From Ahaetulla prasina (taxonomy: Eukaryota; Chordata; Lepidosauria; Squamata; Colubridae): a stretch of DNA of 64,000 nucleotides. Below the pieces are notes generated by a model, which searched no databases, was not told the DNA's origin, and saw nothing but the letters and a program-made list of their open reading frames with translations. Location of the stretch: positions 217,249,800-217,313,799 of the forward strand of contig NC_080540.1 in NCBI RefSeq assembly GCF_028640845.1, in the 5' to 3' direction. Below, piece by piece: positions 1 to 9,554 of this stretch (the stretch's first letter is position 1; every line of letters begins with the position of its first letter). A program made the position numbers and the translations under genes.

Positions 1-3
1 CCT

Positions 4-67
4 TAGTAAACAGGGAATTATCAGGATTCCCTGTTTACTATGTATCCTATGTATTTAGGATACATAG
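4..67. repeat. Two adjacent small inverted repeats
   Basis: Bases 4-18 (TAGTAAACAGGGAAT) are the exact reverse complement of 26-40. Immediately after, about 38-49 pairs with 56-67 around the TATGTATCC motif. Both can fold as short hairpins. They may be the remnant of a palindromic MITE cut by the window edge, or chance structure in AT-rich DNA. Confidence 0.6.
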
Positions 68-568
68 ACATGCAGCAGAGAGGCCCATGTGGGTTATAAG
101 AAAACCTATAATAGTGTCAATGTATTGTTAAACTAGAAAATTAGAAAGAAATACAGACACTTCTTTGTGTTTCCCAGAAATCTTAAGACAAAATGGTAAT
201 ATTTTTTTTTTAAAAAGGAGGGAGACAGCAGAAAAGACCAAACATTGTCTTAAAACAAATAGGGAATGAAATTGCCTGTATTCATGTTCATCTCTCAAAG
301 ATTGTGAGAACCTATCTAGAAAAGACACCGAGATGGAAAAAATGCACAATATTTAAAAATATAAAATTCACGTTTTTTATTATGTGTGTCTAACTCTAAG
401 TTCTCAGTGGCTTCTATTGGATCAGCAACTTTGGCTGATTCTTAGAAGATCAAATTATATTCTACAAGCCATAAACTAGATCTAGCTCTGGGATTGGTAA
501 CGTGTTATCCCTTCCTGGTGATCCTGGTGATCACAAAGGCAGTGTTGATCAGTATTTCTGACAACAGA
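68..568. other. Unique AT-rich sequence, nothing recognised
   Basis: No repeat family, exon or regulatory motif was recognised. The open frames here are short and low in complexity. Confidence 0.5.
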
Positions 569-835
569 TTTTTTTTTAATTTGAATTTATATTCCGCCCT
601 TCTCCGAAGACTCAGGGCGGCTTATACTGTATTAAGCAATAGTCTTCATCCATTTGTATATTATATACAAAGTCAACTTTTATTGCCCCCAACAATCTGG
701 GTCCTCATTTTACCTACCTTATAAAGGATGGAAGGCTGAGTCAACCTTGAGCCTGGTGGGTCTTGAACTTGCAGTAATTGCAAGCAGCTGTGTTAATAAC
801 AGACAGACTTAGTCTGCTGAGCCACCAGAGGCCCA
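569..835 (-). mobile_element. tRNA-derived SINE with LINE-like 3' tail (copy 1)
   Basis: Read on the minus strand, this has a tRNA-like head with an A-box-like GGTGGCTCAG region and a B-box-like GGTTCAAG, a core with GTTGACTCAGCCTTCCATCC and GGACCCAGATTGTTG, and a tail with the CGCCCTGAGTCTTCGG hairpin followed by GGGCGGAATATAAAT. The same structure recurs at 18,484-18,748 and 39,518-39,775, also on the minus strand. The CCGCCC...GGGCGG tail hairpin resembles that of the CR1-type LINE at 61,941-64,000, which is the likely mobilising partner (inference). Confidence 0.85.
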
Positions 836-945
836 GATTGGGTAATGGATCTCTCTGTTGGAGGACTAAGTACATCAATTTGGCTAATGTATCCTTTTTT
901 CTTACAAAATGACTGTGGGACAGAATTTGTTGCTGACTACGTAGG

Positions 946-1466
946 TGTTGTGTCTTGTCCGCTCTCACTGCAGCCGGGGTCTGCTTATCTGCTCCCGAAC
1001 ACGGAGGAATGTATGCCTCCCGACCCCAGTCCTGGCTCCATGCCCAGGCAGGCTGCAGAGGAGGGAGCATCCCCCGGCCCCAGCCCTGGCTCCATGCCCA
1101 GGCAAACGGAGCAACTAGACCCCTCCCCCTCCTCCACAGCATGTGAGCCTGAGGAAAGTTTACTTCCAACAACAGCTGATTGGAGTGACCCTCGCATCAG
1201 AAGATTGGATAGGCGGAGGCAACAGAAGGAAGGGAGGGGCAGGCCTTAATGAGTGCTGAGTCATGGAGCCACACCCCATGGCCTATATAAAGGATCTGCT
1301 TTCTGGCAGTCTCTGAGTCAGGCAAAGTCGAACTTATCTTGCTGAAGTCACTTACTGGTCTCCTGCCTGCTCTGAGGACTTTGCTAGGACTTTGGGCAGA
1401 GCTGCAGAGGCAAGCCTGATTCGGATTTCCCTGACCCGGCTGTCAGCGGAGGAGTGGGACACGACA
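946..1466 (+). mobile_element. Solo LTR of an LTR retrotransposon (copy 1)
   Basis: A 521-bp unit starts TGTTGTGTC and ends GACACGACA (TG...CA termini), flanked by a perfect 5-bp target duplication GTAGG at 941-945 and 1467-1471. It has a TATA box (TATATAAA, 1284-1291) preceded by GAGTCATGGAGCCACACC, as expected for U3/R of an LTR. No internal retroviral sequence lies next to it, so it is a solo LTR left by LTR-LTR recombination. A second copy is at 2722-3247 in opposite orientation and a diverged relative is at 58,176-58,790. Open frames across it are not genes. Confidence 0.88.
1284..1291 (+). promoter_or_regulatory. LTR TATA box
   Basis: TATATAAA lies in the middle of the solo LTR, at the place expected for the U3 core promoter. 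The other LTR copies have TATATAAA (minus strand, 2897-2904) and TATAAAAG (about 58,501-58,508) at the equivalent place. Confidence 0.7.
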
Positions 1467-1529
1467 GTAGGAATGTACACATCACATCTTTTGTAGTTCA
1501 GAAGAACTGTCATTGTTTGTGATACTTTA

Positions 1530-1755
1530 CTAGAGAGCCACTTGAAGTAGTTAAGGCACCTGGCTAGAAACTGGAAGACCACTAATTCTTGTCCCACCTT
1601 AGGCAACGGAGCCAGTAGGGTGACCTTGGGCCAGTCATTCTCTCGCAACCCTAGGAAGGACACAATGGCAAACACATTCAGAAAAATATTGCGAAGAAAA
1701 CTATAGGGACTTGACCAGGAGTCAATGCTGATTAATAATAATAACAACAACATTC
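1530..1755 (+). mobile_element. tRNA-derived SINE, second family
   Basis: Sequence of the form AGTAGTTAAGGCACCTGGCTAGAAAC, then a degenerate B box, GACCTTGGGCCAGTCATTCTCTC, then CAATGGCAAAC...AAGAAAAC...GGGACTTG and an AAC/AAT-rich tail. The same family occurs at 52,345-52,470 (plus strand, head only) and 51,460-51,685 (minus strand). It differs from the SINE at 569-835 in core and tail. Confidence 0.75.
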
Positions 1756-2004
1756 TTTCTAATTCAAAAGACCCAGCACTTTTGTGATATGCTCATACAA
1801 CAAATTGCATGCTGACTTCGCAGTTGTGCTAAGCCATGCTTTATTAACTATTGGTTGTTTATAAAGATCCAGTGGCTGGGTTCAGAGATAGAATACGGTT
1901 TACAAATGACAGTTGGTTGGCTTCACAGAGCACTTGAAACCACAACCAACCAAACCACATCGTGAGTTAATATAGTGTCACATCTGGTTGTGTATCTTTT
2001 CCTT
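1756..2004. other. Unassigned sequence, possible old MITE
   Basis: AACCAACCAAACCACA and GGTTGGTTGGC-like segments occur in opposite orientation (around 1850-1965), which suggests a decayed inverted-repeat element. I cannot define its ends. Confidence 0.3.
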
Positions 2005-2245
2005 TAAAAGTTTCATAGTTCCCATCACCAATCTCTTTCCACTTATGACTGTATGACTATAACTTGTTGCTGGCAATCCTTATGATTTATATTGATATAT
2101 TGATCATCAATTGTGTTGTAAATGTTGCACCTTGATGAACGTATCTTTTCTTTTATGTACACTGAGAGCATATGCACCAAGACAAATTCCTTGTGTGTCC
2201 AATCACACTTGGCCAATAAAAAAAAAAAATTCTATTGTATTCTAA
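2005..2245 (+). mobile_element. CR1/L3-type LINE 3' end (snake type)
   Basis: The 3' end of a LINE, ending CCAATCACACTTGGCCAATAAA followed by a short A run and ATTCTATTGTATTCT. The same end occurs on the minus strand at 19,257-19,400, where the terminal AATAG/TATTC microsatellite is expanded. AATAG microsatellites seeded by CR1-L3 tails are known from snake genomes. The open frame that crosses the tail is not a gene. Confidence 0.8.
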
Positions 2246-2274
2246 AACCAGTATCACTTTGGCCATTGTCTATA

Positions 2275-2535
2275 CCAGTAATGGCAGACCTTTTCGGCAC
2301 CGTGTGCGCGCTCATCTGGGCTGCAACCTGGAAGAGGAGCTGTCCAGGGTGCATGCGCGCCCCTGAAAATGACGTTCTGGTTTCCGGTGTGCGCATGCGC
2401 GCTGGCCAGCCAGTTTTCCAGGTGGTTGGTGCGCATGCACGTGCGATGATCAGCTGCCCGTCATGCATGCTCATGCAGGAAAACTAGACCAGCTCTTCCA
2501 GTTTCCGGCACTGCCGCTGATCATCGCCAGCTGAT
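2275..2535. mobile_element. hAT-type non-autonomous element, decayed
   Basis: It starts CAGTAATGGCAGACC followed by TTTTCGGCACCGTGTGCGCG, resembling the left end of the better preserved copies at 50,528 and 55,223 (CAGTGNTGG...ACCTTTTTGGCACC). The interior is rich in GCGCATGCGC motifs. The right end is not clear, so the boundary is approximate. Confidence 0.65.
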
Positions 2536-2721
2536 CATTGTTTGTATGGTACAAGCCATAGAACTGAATCCCATCTCTGATCATAACACTATCTGGGTAA
2601 CCTCATATTGTGGCACTGTCATTTCCATCATCCCTACTGTTCTACTTGCAACAGAGTGCAGCAATACCTTGGCCAAAACCAACAAAACAACTTTGAAAAG
2701 AAAACACTTTACTGATCATAT

Positions 2722-3247
2722 TGTCGTGTCCCACTCCTCCGCTGATGGCCGGGTCAGGGAAATCCGAATCAGGCGTGCCTCTGCAGCTCTGCCAAAGTCC
2801 TAGCAAAGTCCTCAGGGCAGGCAGGAGACCAGAAAGTGACTTCAGCAAGATATGTTTAGACTTTGCCTGACTCAGAGAATGCCAGAAAGCAGGTCCTTTA
2901 TATAGGCCATGGGGTGTGGCTCCATGACTCAGCACTTATCCAGGCCTGCCCCTCCCTTCCTTCTGTTGCCTCCGCCTATCAAGTCTTCTGACGCGAGGGT
3001 CACTCCAGTCTGCAGCTGTTGGCAATTGACCTCCTCAGGCTTACATGCTGTGGAGGACGGGGAGGGGTCTAGTTGCTCCGTTTGCCTGGGCATGGAGCCA
3101 GAGCTGGGGGCTGGAGATACTTCCTCCTCTTCAGCCTGTCTGGGCATGGAGCCAAGGCTGGGGCCGGGAGGCATACTAGGACATTCCTCCGTGTTCGGAA
3201 GCAGATAAGAAGGCCCCGGCTGTGGTGAGATCGGACGAGACACAACA
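2722..3247 (-). mobile_element. Solo LTR of an LTR retrotransposon (copy 2, inverted)
   Basis: A 526-bp unit homologous to 946-1466 but in opposite orientation. It is flanked by its own perfect 5-bp target duplication CATAT (2717-2721 and 3248-3252). On the minus strand it begins TGTTGTGTC and ends GACACGACA, with a TATA box at 2897-2904. Different target duplications show that the two LTRs are separate insertions, not the two ends of one provirus. Confidence 0.9.
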
Positions 3248-3285
3248 CATATGTGAATATAATGTGAATTATATCATATCTGAAT

Positions 3286-3417
3286 CAGTGGTAGGTTGCT
3301 ACTGGTTTGCCCCGGCTCGGGCGAACCAGTAGCGGTGGCAGGAGGAGGCTTCGCTTCTGGGCATGTGCAGGAGCCCACGAGCAAACTGGTAGTGACGGGA
3401 TTTGAAACCCACTGCTG
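3286..3417. mobile_element. hAT MITE, CAGTGGTGGGTTTC family (short copy)
   Basis: It starts CAGTGGTAGGTTGC and ends GAAACCCACTGCTG, with an 8-bp target duplication ATCTGAAT (3278-3285 and 3418-3425). It belongs to a family of ten copies in this window: 3286, 6124, 6979, 9029, 11,796, 12,730, 44,195, 45,433, 59,546 and 60,764. Confidence 0.85.
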
Positions 3418-3425
3418 ATCTGAAT

Positions 3426-4137
3426 ATAATGATGGTCGGATCCATGATCTTTCTGCATCCAAATATTCGCTAGGCTGCTCAAGTCGTCGGATATTTCCCC
3501 CCCCCCCTACTATCACCTGGTTATATTCTCTGCTTTTTTTTAAAAAAAGAAAAAGAAAAAAACAAAAAACAGAAAATCCTCCAAAATATTATGTCCTTTT
3601 AAAATTATTATTAAAAAGGAGAACGCAGCACATACAGTGCTGTTGAACTCGTTTTGTTTGTATGCTATTGAATAGTGCTCAAATGAGAATGATCTTCCCA
3701 GGTTTTTTGGTTTTTTTTTAAAACAGGCTTGCCCAATCCAGCTGTATATTTTATATGCTAATCTAAATTCTATTTTTGTTCCCCTCGCAGTTTTTAAGTG
3801 ATTATAATTGTTGCTCTTCAAAAGCCAAACAGATGATGATTGCTGCTTCAGGAATACACCAAAAAGAAACTGGCTTTCATTAAACCTGCTCATCCTCTTC
3901 ATAATTATCCCTATTTTATTTGGCTAAGAAGGGATGGAAGTGGGGGTGAGGAGTGGCATATGTGGTTCACTGAAGGCAGCCTGGTTATTTAAACACTGCT
4001 TTCATTGATCTAACAGAAGGTGTTAAAGGTGGGGAGGTGTTAACACTATTCAGAAGCTGGAATTTTAGGTGATGCTCTACTTACCATTCCTCTTGAGAGC
4101 CAGAAATCCAGCAAGCAATGCAAGCCAGCCATGACTG
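3426..4137. other. Unique sequence with homopolymer runs
   Basis: A C run near 3497-3507 and A/T runs around 3534-3570. No gene or repeat family was recognised. Confidence 0.5.
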
Positions 4138-4503
4138 CAGGTAGTCCTCCACTAACAATGGCCCCGAAAAAAAAATGACTTATGACCATTCTTTACACTT
4201 AATGACCCTTGCAGCATCTCCATGGTCACGTGATTTACATTGGGATGCTTGACAACGGACTTGCATTTATGACGGTTGCCGGGCCCTGCGGCCACGTGAT
4301 CCCCTTTCGCGACCTTCGGATGAGCACGGTCAATGGGGAAATCAGTTCGAGTTAATAATTCGCATTGCTAGTTTAACAACGGCAGCGATTCGCTTGACGA
4401 ATGGGGCAAGTCGTAAAATGGGGCAAAACTTACTTAACACATTTATCAGTTAGCAACGTACATTTTGGGCTCAATTGTGGTTGTAATTTGAGGACTAGCT
4501 GTA
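4138..4503. mobile_element. Tc1/mariner-like MITE (GTAGTCCTC terminal repeats)
   Basis: The left end reads CAGGTAGTCCTCCACTAAC and the right end is its approximate inverse (GAGGACTAGCTGTA). The interior contains ACTTATGACCATT, CTCCATGGTCACGTGAT, a run of AACAACGG-type motifs and GTAAAATGGGGCAAAA. The same family recurs at 10,105-10,430, 11,478-11,552, 41,100-41,410, 46,071-46,225, 47,261-47,585 and 58,151-59,145. Terminal TA fits a Tc1/mariner superfamily assignment (inference). Confidence 0.8.
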
Positions 4504-4540
4504 CTGCAGGGCAGTTGCAATTTCAGCATCTTTGGGGAAG

Positions 4541-4952
4541 GAAAGGACAGGAAAGGAAGGAAAGGGAAGAGAAGGGAAGGGAAGGGAAGGGAAGGGAAGG
4601 GAAGGAAAGGAAAGGAAGGGAAGGGAAGGAAAGGAAAGGGAAGGGAAGGAAAGGAAGGAAGGAAGGAAGGAAGGGAAGGAAAGGAAGGAAGGAAGGAAGG
4701 AAAGGAAGAGAGGAAGGGAAGGAAGGAAGGAAGGAAGGGAAGGAAGGAAGGAAGGAAAGGAAGGAAGGAAGGGAGGGAAGGAAGGAAAGGGAGGAAGGAA
4801 GAAAGGAAGGAAGGAAGGAAGGAAGGAAGGAAGGAAGGGAAGGGAAGGGAAGGGAAGGGAAGGGAAGGGAAGGGAAGGGAAGGGAAGGAAAGGAAAGGAA
4901 AGGAAAGGAAAAGAAGGGAAGAGGGAAGGGAAGGGAAGGGAAGAGAAGGGAA
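4541..4952 (+). repeat. 410-bp polypurine microsatellite (GGAA/GGGAA)
   Basis: About 410 bases contain only A and G on the plus strand, made of interspersed AAGGG, AAGG and AAAGG units with phase changes. It begins within 40 bases of the right end of the mariner-like MITE. Long open frames of Lys/Glu/Gly/Arg on one strand and Phe/Leu/Pro/Ser on the other are artefacts of the repeat. Confidence 0.98.
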
Positions 4953-5444
4953 GACTATTCCGGTAAACATGTTCATAATGACAATCTGACAATCATTTCC
5001 CAACATATCTGTTGGAAATGAATACTACAGAAAACTACTCATGGTGGTAATTAGAGGAGAAATGGGATAAGACGCAGGCAAAGGGGAGCCAGGGGAGGTG
5101 GAAGAGAAAGCCAGCTTCATCCATCTTGTCAATATGCCTTCCAAAGATTTGGGGGAGGGGGGGTGCAGGGTGCAGAAGAGGAAACAGAGCAGCCAGTCAG
5201 CAAACCGAAAAGCCTCCTTGTTCAGAATGATAGGTATTGTGGTTTCTCCTCTTAATTTCTATAATGTGAAAGAGAAACGTTCTCTGATCTTATGCTGTTC
5301 TCTATCGTGAATTTGTTGTAATTTTTTAAAAAACTAATAATAATAATAACAACCAAAAGAACCATTTGTATCTTTAGCTGCAGGGCGGTGTCTTTAAATG
5401 GGTCTTTCCTGCTGATTGAAGGAACAGGGTAAATTCAGGCAGAC
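4953..5444. other. Unique sequence, nothing recognised
   Basis: Contains an AATAATAATAA stretch near 5334-5350 and a G run near 5152-5162. No gene was recognised. Confidence 0.5.
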
Positions 5445-5760
5445 TCTCAGCTAGCCAGGCCCCTAAGCTGCTGAAGGTTTTAAAGGTCAGCATAAACACC
5501 TTAAATTGTATCCAGTAGGCAATTGACAGCTAGTGTATATCTTTCATTGCAGGCATACAATGTACTGTTTAGAAGCCTGAACACCACATTTTGTACCAAT
5601 TTGCAATTTCTGGACACTTTGCAAAGGCAGCACGACACAAGAGTACATTGCAGTAGTTGTGACGGGTTGTAACTAAAGCGTAAATAACTGCCGTCAAGTC
5701 TGAACTGTTTGCGAAGTATCAGATTTTTGATGTATTAGCTATAGTTCTTGCTATAGGTAG
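5445..5760 (-). mobile_element. Old CR1-type LINE fragment
   Basis: GGTTTTAAAGGTCAGCATAA...CACCTTAAATTGTATCCAGTAGGCAATTGACAG matches in layout the minus-strand LINE at 62,395-62,480 (CTTTAAAGGTGGTCACCAAAACCTTGAAG...AGCCAGTGCAG). ACATTGCAGTAGTTGTGACGG matches the stretch near 62,590-62,620. It is heavily diverged. Confidence 0.65.
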
Positions 5761-5799
5761 GGCCAAAGAGCATTTCTAAATTATGAATCTTGCTCTTTC

Positions 5800-5885
5800 C
5801 GGAGTGGAAGAAGCTTCTTGGATGAGAAACGAAACGTCTTCAAAGAAAAACCAGAAAGTCCGGTTGCCTCTTGAAAAAGCTCTTC
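5800..5885 (+). mobile_element. Penelope-like element fragment with hammerhead-like motif
   Basis: TGGAAGA (5805-5811) resembles the hammerhead core CUGANGA with two changes. It is followed by a possible stem (GCTTCT 5813-5818 with AGAAAC 5825-5830, one mismatch) and GAAAC (5831-5835). The downstream segment (AAAAACCAGAAAGTC...TTGCCTCTTG) is a repeat I recognise from vertebrate genomes. Penelope-like elements are known to carry hammerhead ribozymes near their ends. The family call is an inference. Confidence 0.45.
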
Positions 5886-6123
5886 CCAGGGATACAATCC
5901 CATTCAAAACAGATTTTATCTGAATCCTGAAGTTCTCCCTTTGAATAATAATACTTCCATCCGATCTGGATTTAATCCCCGTTCCCCTGCACCCCCCCCC
6001 ATATCTAGCCTGCTATTGAAATTAGGCAAAGTTTCAAGTTGCTTATTTGAAGCTGGATGATAAGATAGCGTAGAACTGGATGACATCAGGATATTGGGAG
6101 CATTCCACTCCAAAGCTCTGAAT

Positions 6124-6319
6124 CAGGGGTAAAATGCACTTACGTTCGCTATCGGATCGCAAATGTACGTGCCCCCTCCATGCATATGCAGAACCTTCTG
6201 CACATGTGCAGAGAGTCAGAAACAGGACATAATGATGTCCGGGCAGGTGGGCGGAGCCTCCCGCCGCTGGCCCTACCGGCTTGCGCAAGCCGGATAGATC
6301 CAGCTGAATTTCACCACTG
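6124..6319. mobile_element. hAT MITE, CAGTGGTGGGTTTC family (variant interior)
   Basis: CAGGGGTAAAATGC...GAATTTCACCACTG with a perfect 8-bp target duplication CTCTGAAT (6116-6123, 6320-6327). The interior (CGTTCGCTATCGGATCGC, GACATAATGATGTCCGGGC, GGGCGGAGCC) is shared with the copies at 44,195 and 60,764, so this is a subfamily distinct from the GGGGAAGGATA-type copies. Confidence 0.9.
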
Positions 6320-6367
6320 CTCTGAATGATCTCCATCAGTTTCATACCGATGTGAAATGGCATAGAG

Positions 6368-6607
6368 CAAGGGTCCCCAACCCCTGGGATCTGGCCCTCT
6401 GAACCGGGCCACAGTCTGTTCAGAACTGGGCTATGCAAGTGCACGAAGAACATGCACAAAACTCCATTTGTGCGATTGGTGGGCATGCACTCACCTGTTG
6501 CTTGAGCCAATGGAACTGCGTTCATGAACACCCACTCCTGCTGCTCACATGCAACCATCCCCTCCCCCCCTGCTGGGCTGCCAAGCCGGAAAGGTTGGGG
6601 ATCGCTG
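6368..6607. mobile_element. hAT-type MITE, GGGTCCCCAACC family (copy 1)
   Basis: CAAGGGTCCCCAACCCC...GGTTGGGGATCGCTG with an 8-bp target duplication GCATAGAG (6360-6367, 6608-6615). Related copies are at 45,181-45,333 and 52,111-52,293. The interior has CGGGCCACAGTCTGTTC and a GCATGCACTCACCTG stretch. The open frames are not genes. Confidence 0.88.
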
Positions 6608-6615
6608 GCATAGAG

Positions 6616-6978
6616 TACAATAAAGAACTGCGTGGGAAACCGTAAGCCAATGACTTAGATGTCAAGCAGTAATCCCCAAATCCACCTTGTGGACAAACTT
6701 TAAGAATAAAGGCTGGAACCACTGCAAAAAGGGGGGGCTTTTATGGCCTAACTCCATCCAGGGAGGATATCATGGTTGATGGTACTGAGAGCTGCTGAGA
6801 AGTCCAAGAGAATTAGTTGTCATATTCCTACTTCTAGTATAACAGAATGTTACACAGGATCCATCTTCCCTTAGTCTCTTAAAACAGAGAGATACAGATG
6901 TTACATTATCTCCATGTATGAGGATACCCAGGAGGGATGAAACAAGTAACATGATAACTCCCGATGGACAGTGTACGG
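6616..6978. other. Unique sequence, nothing recognised
   Basis: About 360 bases between two MITEs, with no recognisable feature. Confidence 0.5.
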
Positions 6979-7235
6979 CAGGTTCTGACAGGTTCCAGAG
7001 AACCGGTAGCAGAAATTTTGAGCAGTTTGGAGAACCGGCAAATATCACCTCTGGCTGGCCCCAGAGTGGGGTGGGTTTTGCAATATCTTTCCCCCAGGAG
7101 TGGGGAGGGAATGGGGATTTTGCAGTATCCTTTCCTGCCACACCCACCAAGCAACTCCTACCAAGCCACACCACACCACGCCCACCAAGCCACACCCACA
7201 GAACCGGTAGTAAAAATAATTGGATTTCACCACTG
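6979..7235. mobile_element. hAT MITE, CAGTGGTGGGTTTC family
   Basis: The left end is damaged (CAGGTTCTGACAGG); the right end is GGATTTCACCACTG. The target duplication is GTGTACGG/GTGTACAG (6971-6978, 7236-7243). The interior has the family signature of GTAGCAGAAATTTTGAGCAG, a GGAATGGGGATTTTGCAGTA type segment and CACCAAGC repeats. Confidence 0.82.
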
Positions 7236-7464
7236 GTGTACAGTAACTGAAAATTCCTACACCTAGCTTGTTGCATAAGTTACTCATCAAGGCAACGCAA
7301 TCTTAGTGCCATATCATAAATGAAATCCTGATGAAATCAGTTCAGATAATAGATTTCATACAAGTGCATCAGAGCCGTGTGGTCTCAATTTTCTCAGTCA
7401 CATTACCAAGTAGGGGATTTTTGAGCTGTGGCTCAAAACTTTTTTTGAGTTCCATAATCTAAAA

Positions 7465-7599
7465 CAGGGGTCTCCAACCTTGGTCCCTTTAAGACTTGTG
7501 GACTTCAACTCCCAGAGTCCCTCAGCCAGCAAAGCTGGCTGAGGAACTCTGGGAGTTGAAGTCCACAAGTCTTAAAGGGACCAAGGTTGGAGACCCCTG
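7465..7599. mobile_element. Near-perfect palindromic MITE (135 bp, copy 1)
   Basis: Two arms of about 66 bases, CAGGGGTCTCCAACCTTGG...and its inverse, meet at a 3-base centre. I see one arm mismatch. The target duplication ATCTAAAA (7457-7464, 7600-7607) is perfect. The same family and exact length occur at 9359-9493 and 49,728-49,862. The conserved interior arm is GACTTCAACTCCCAGA. 8-bp duplications and CAG...CTG ends suggest hAT. Confidence 0.93.
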
Positions 7600-7607
7600 A
7601 TCTAAAA

Positions 7608-8295
7608 GATTACAGAAATCTTCTAGATCAAGGAGATGCTTTCCCCCCAGCCCATCCCCACGTAAAGGTCTTGCAAATTCTTTGAGCTGAAAGAAAGACT
7701 TCATATACTTCAGGAGGAACGGATTCCTCTCTTAATCTTGGGCCAGGATTTAATTAGCCAGAAGGGCTAAACAAGCCAATTGTGGTTCAGATACTCTTTC
7801 CACATCCTCAAGATCTAGAAGCTGAAAAGAATCCATATCACTAGCACACAGTTTCCCCGGATTATCTGTCTATATCTGGCTATCCACGTGCTGTGGAGTA
7901 AAACCCATTTGGCATCAGTTTTCCTCCTCTTTCAGATATGGAATAAAATAAATGGCTGTGCTTAATTGATCCAGATGATTTTAGCAGTGCTGCTGATCTT
8001 TGGGGAGGATTTTGAACTATACGTATCATGTTGCTTTAATTATTTGGGTAGCTGCTTTGAGTGCTATTAGTAAAAAAAAAAGGGGGAACAGTAAAAATAA
8101 CACATGAAATAAACAGATTATTAATTGCACTGAATCTTAGAAAGTGTGATTGATGCCATTTTCATCCCTCTCTGTTCCGGTGTATTAACATGAAATCTAG
8201 GACTGATCCCTTCTCCTCCCCTTACATGAGTTGAGAGGGTGAACCCAAACAATTGGGCTGAAACAGTTAGCTTTAGGTACACTACGCTTTTTAGT
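7608..8295. other. Unique sequence, nothing recognised
   Basis: No repeat or exon recognised, apart from a short A run near 8071-8082. Confidence 0.5.
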
Positions 8296-8392
8296 GGGAA
8301 GGGAGGGAGGGAGGAAGGGAGGGAGGTAGAAAGGGAAAGTGGAAGGAAGGAAGGAAGGAAGGAAGGAAGGAAGGAAGGAAGGAAGGAAGGAT
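8296..8392 (+). repeat. Purine microsatellite (GGGA then GGAA)
   Basis: A GGGAGG-rich section grades into about twelve AAGG units (8341-8390). Confidence 0.95.
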
Positions 8393-9028
8393 ATAAGGTA
8401 GACTTTTAATTTATTCAAATGCCAGAGAATATTTAACTTAGTCACATTCCAGAAGCACCTGCCAGAGTGGCTGTATAGTATCAATAGGAGGCCTAGATAA
8501 ATTATCAGTCAACAAGGCCATGGCAAATTATCAAATCAAGTGCCCCTAAATGGCACATGCCTCCAAACTCCAAGGATAGAACTTCAGTACCTACTTTAGA
8601 TGACACCCCAGACAACCACTTTTAAGAGTGAGCTGCTACTACTACCCGGACCAAGAGACTGAGGACTAGTGGGACTATCTATGTGTCCTGCTGCAATCAA
8701 AGCCGTTGCTTTAGTCTTCTTCAGTGCTGACGCTACGGAGTCTCCAGATCAGTGGAACTCAATGGAACGTATTTCCATGGTGGAAGCTAGAGGCATATTC
8801 CACCTGTATACAAAAACTTGGCATCTTTTGTAGCTTAGCAGCCTCCAGAGAGCAGGATGATAAATTGCTGTTGCCACAGGAAATCCCACTGAGACCAGCA
8901 CACAGAACAGTACTGTTCCAGCAAACTTTCACACTAGATGTTACACTTTTGTTTAAAAAGTTAAATCCATAGTCAGCTTCTATCAGGGTTCTGGTCTCTT
9001 CCAGAAATGTTGGCTTACATCTCCCAAC
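8393..9028. other. Unique sequence, nothing recognised
   Basis: An 82-codon frame at 8724-8972 matches nothing I know and lacks any splice or promoter context, so I do not call it a gene. Confidence 0.45.
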
Positions 9029-9223
9029 CAGAGGTGGGTTTCAAATATTTTTACCACTGGTTCGCTTTCCGGATGGGCCTTTCACGCATGCACCCCGCCT
9101 TCCGCACACACGGTCCTTCTGCAAATACGCCCGGCCTCAAAAATGTGGCTAAACTGGCCCAGCATAGCACCTGGATGGGTGGGCAGGCCCAGCTGTGATT
9201 GCTGTTCGCGTGAACCACCACTG
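9029..9223. mobile_element. hAT MITE, CAGTGGTGGGTTTC family
   Basis: CAGAGGTGGGTTTCAAA...GAACCACCACTG with the 8-bp target duplication CTCCCAAC (9021-9028, 9224-9231). The interior has TTTTTACCACTGGTTCG and CACGCATGCACC. Confidence 0.88.
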
Positions 9224-9358
9224 CTCCCAACAGATTTGGCCAGCAAGGCATATAGTGAATGATCGGCTTCCAGTTGTATTTGAATACAGTTGATACACGT
9301 GGATTTCCATCTCTCTTGTCCTTCAGTTTATAGAGCATCAAACCATTGCTCATTAGAT

Positions 9359-9493
9359 CAGGGGTATCCAACCTTGGCAACTTTAAGCCTGGCGGACTTC
9401 AACTCCCAGAATTCCCCAGCCAGCAAAGCTGGCTGGGGAATTCTGGGAGTTGAAGTCCGCCAGGCTTAAAGTTGCCAAAGTTGGAGACCCCTG
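9359..9493. mobile_element. Near-perfect palindromic MITE (135 bp, copy 2)
   Basis: CAGGGGTATCCAACC...GTTGGAGACCCCTG with a perfect target duplication CATTAGAT (9351-9358, 9494-9501). The arms share GACTTCAACTCCCAGAATTC with the other copies. High arm identity means the DNA can extrude a long hairpin. Confidence 0.93.
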
Positions 9494-9554
9494 CATTAGA
9501 TTATACCACTGATAATTGTTTTTATCTATTTGGCTTGCTTGAGTTTATTAACCA

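Noticed and set aside
845..1249. 134-codon frame rich in Pro, Ser and Gly, and its counterparts at 2909-3243
   Set aside because: It lies across a solo LTR and appears in inverted copy; LTR U3 sequence, not a gene.
946..3247. One provirus with two LTRs
   Set aside because: The LTRs are in opposite orientation and each has its own target duplication.
4401..5021. Long open frames on both strands (Lys/Glu/Gly/Arg-rich and Phe/Leu/Pro/Ser-rich)
   Set aside because: They are translations of the polypurine microsatellite, which has no stop codons by composition.
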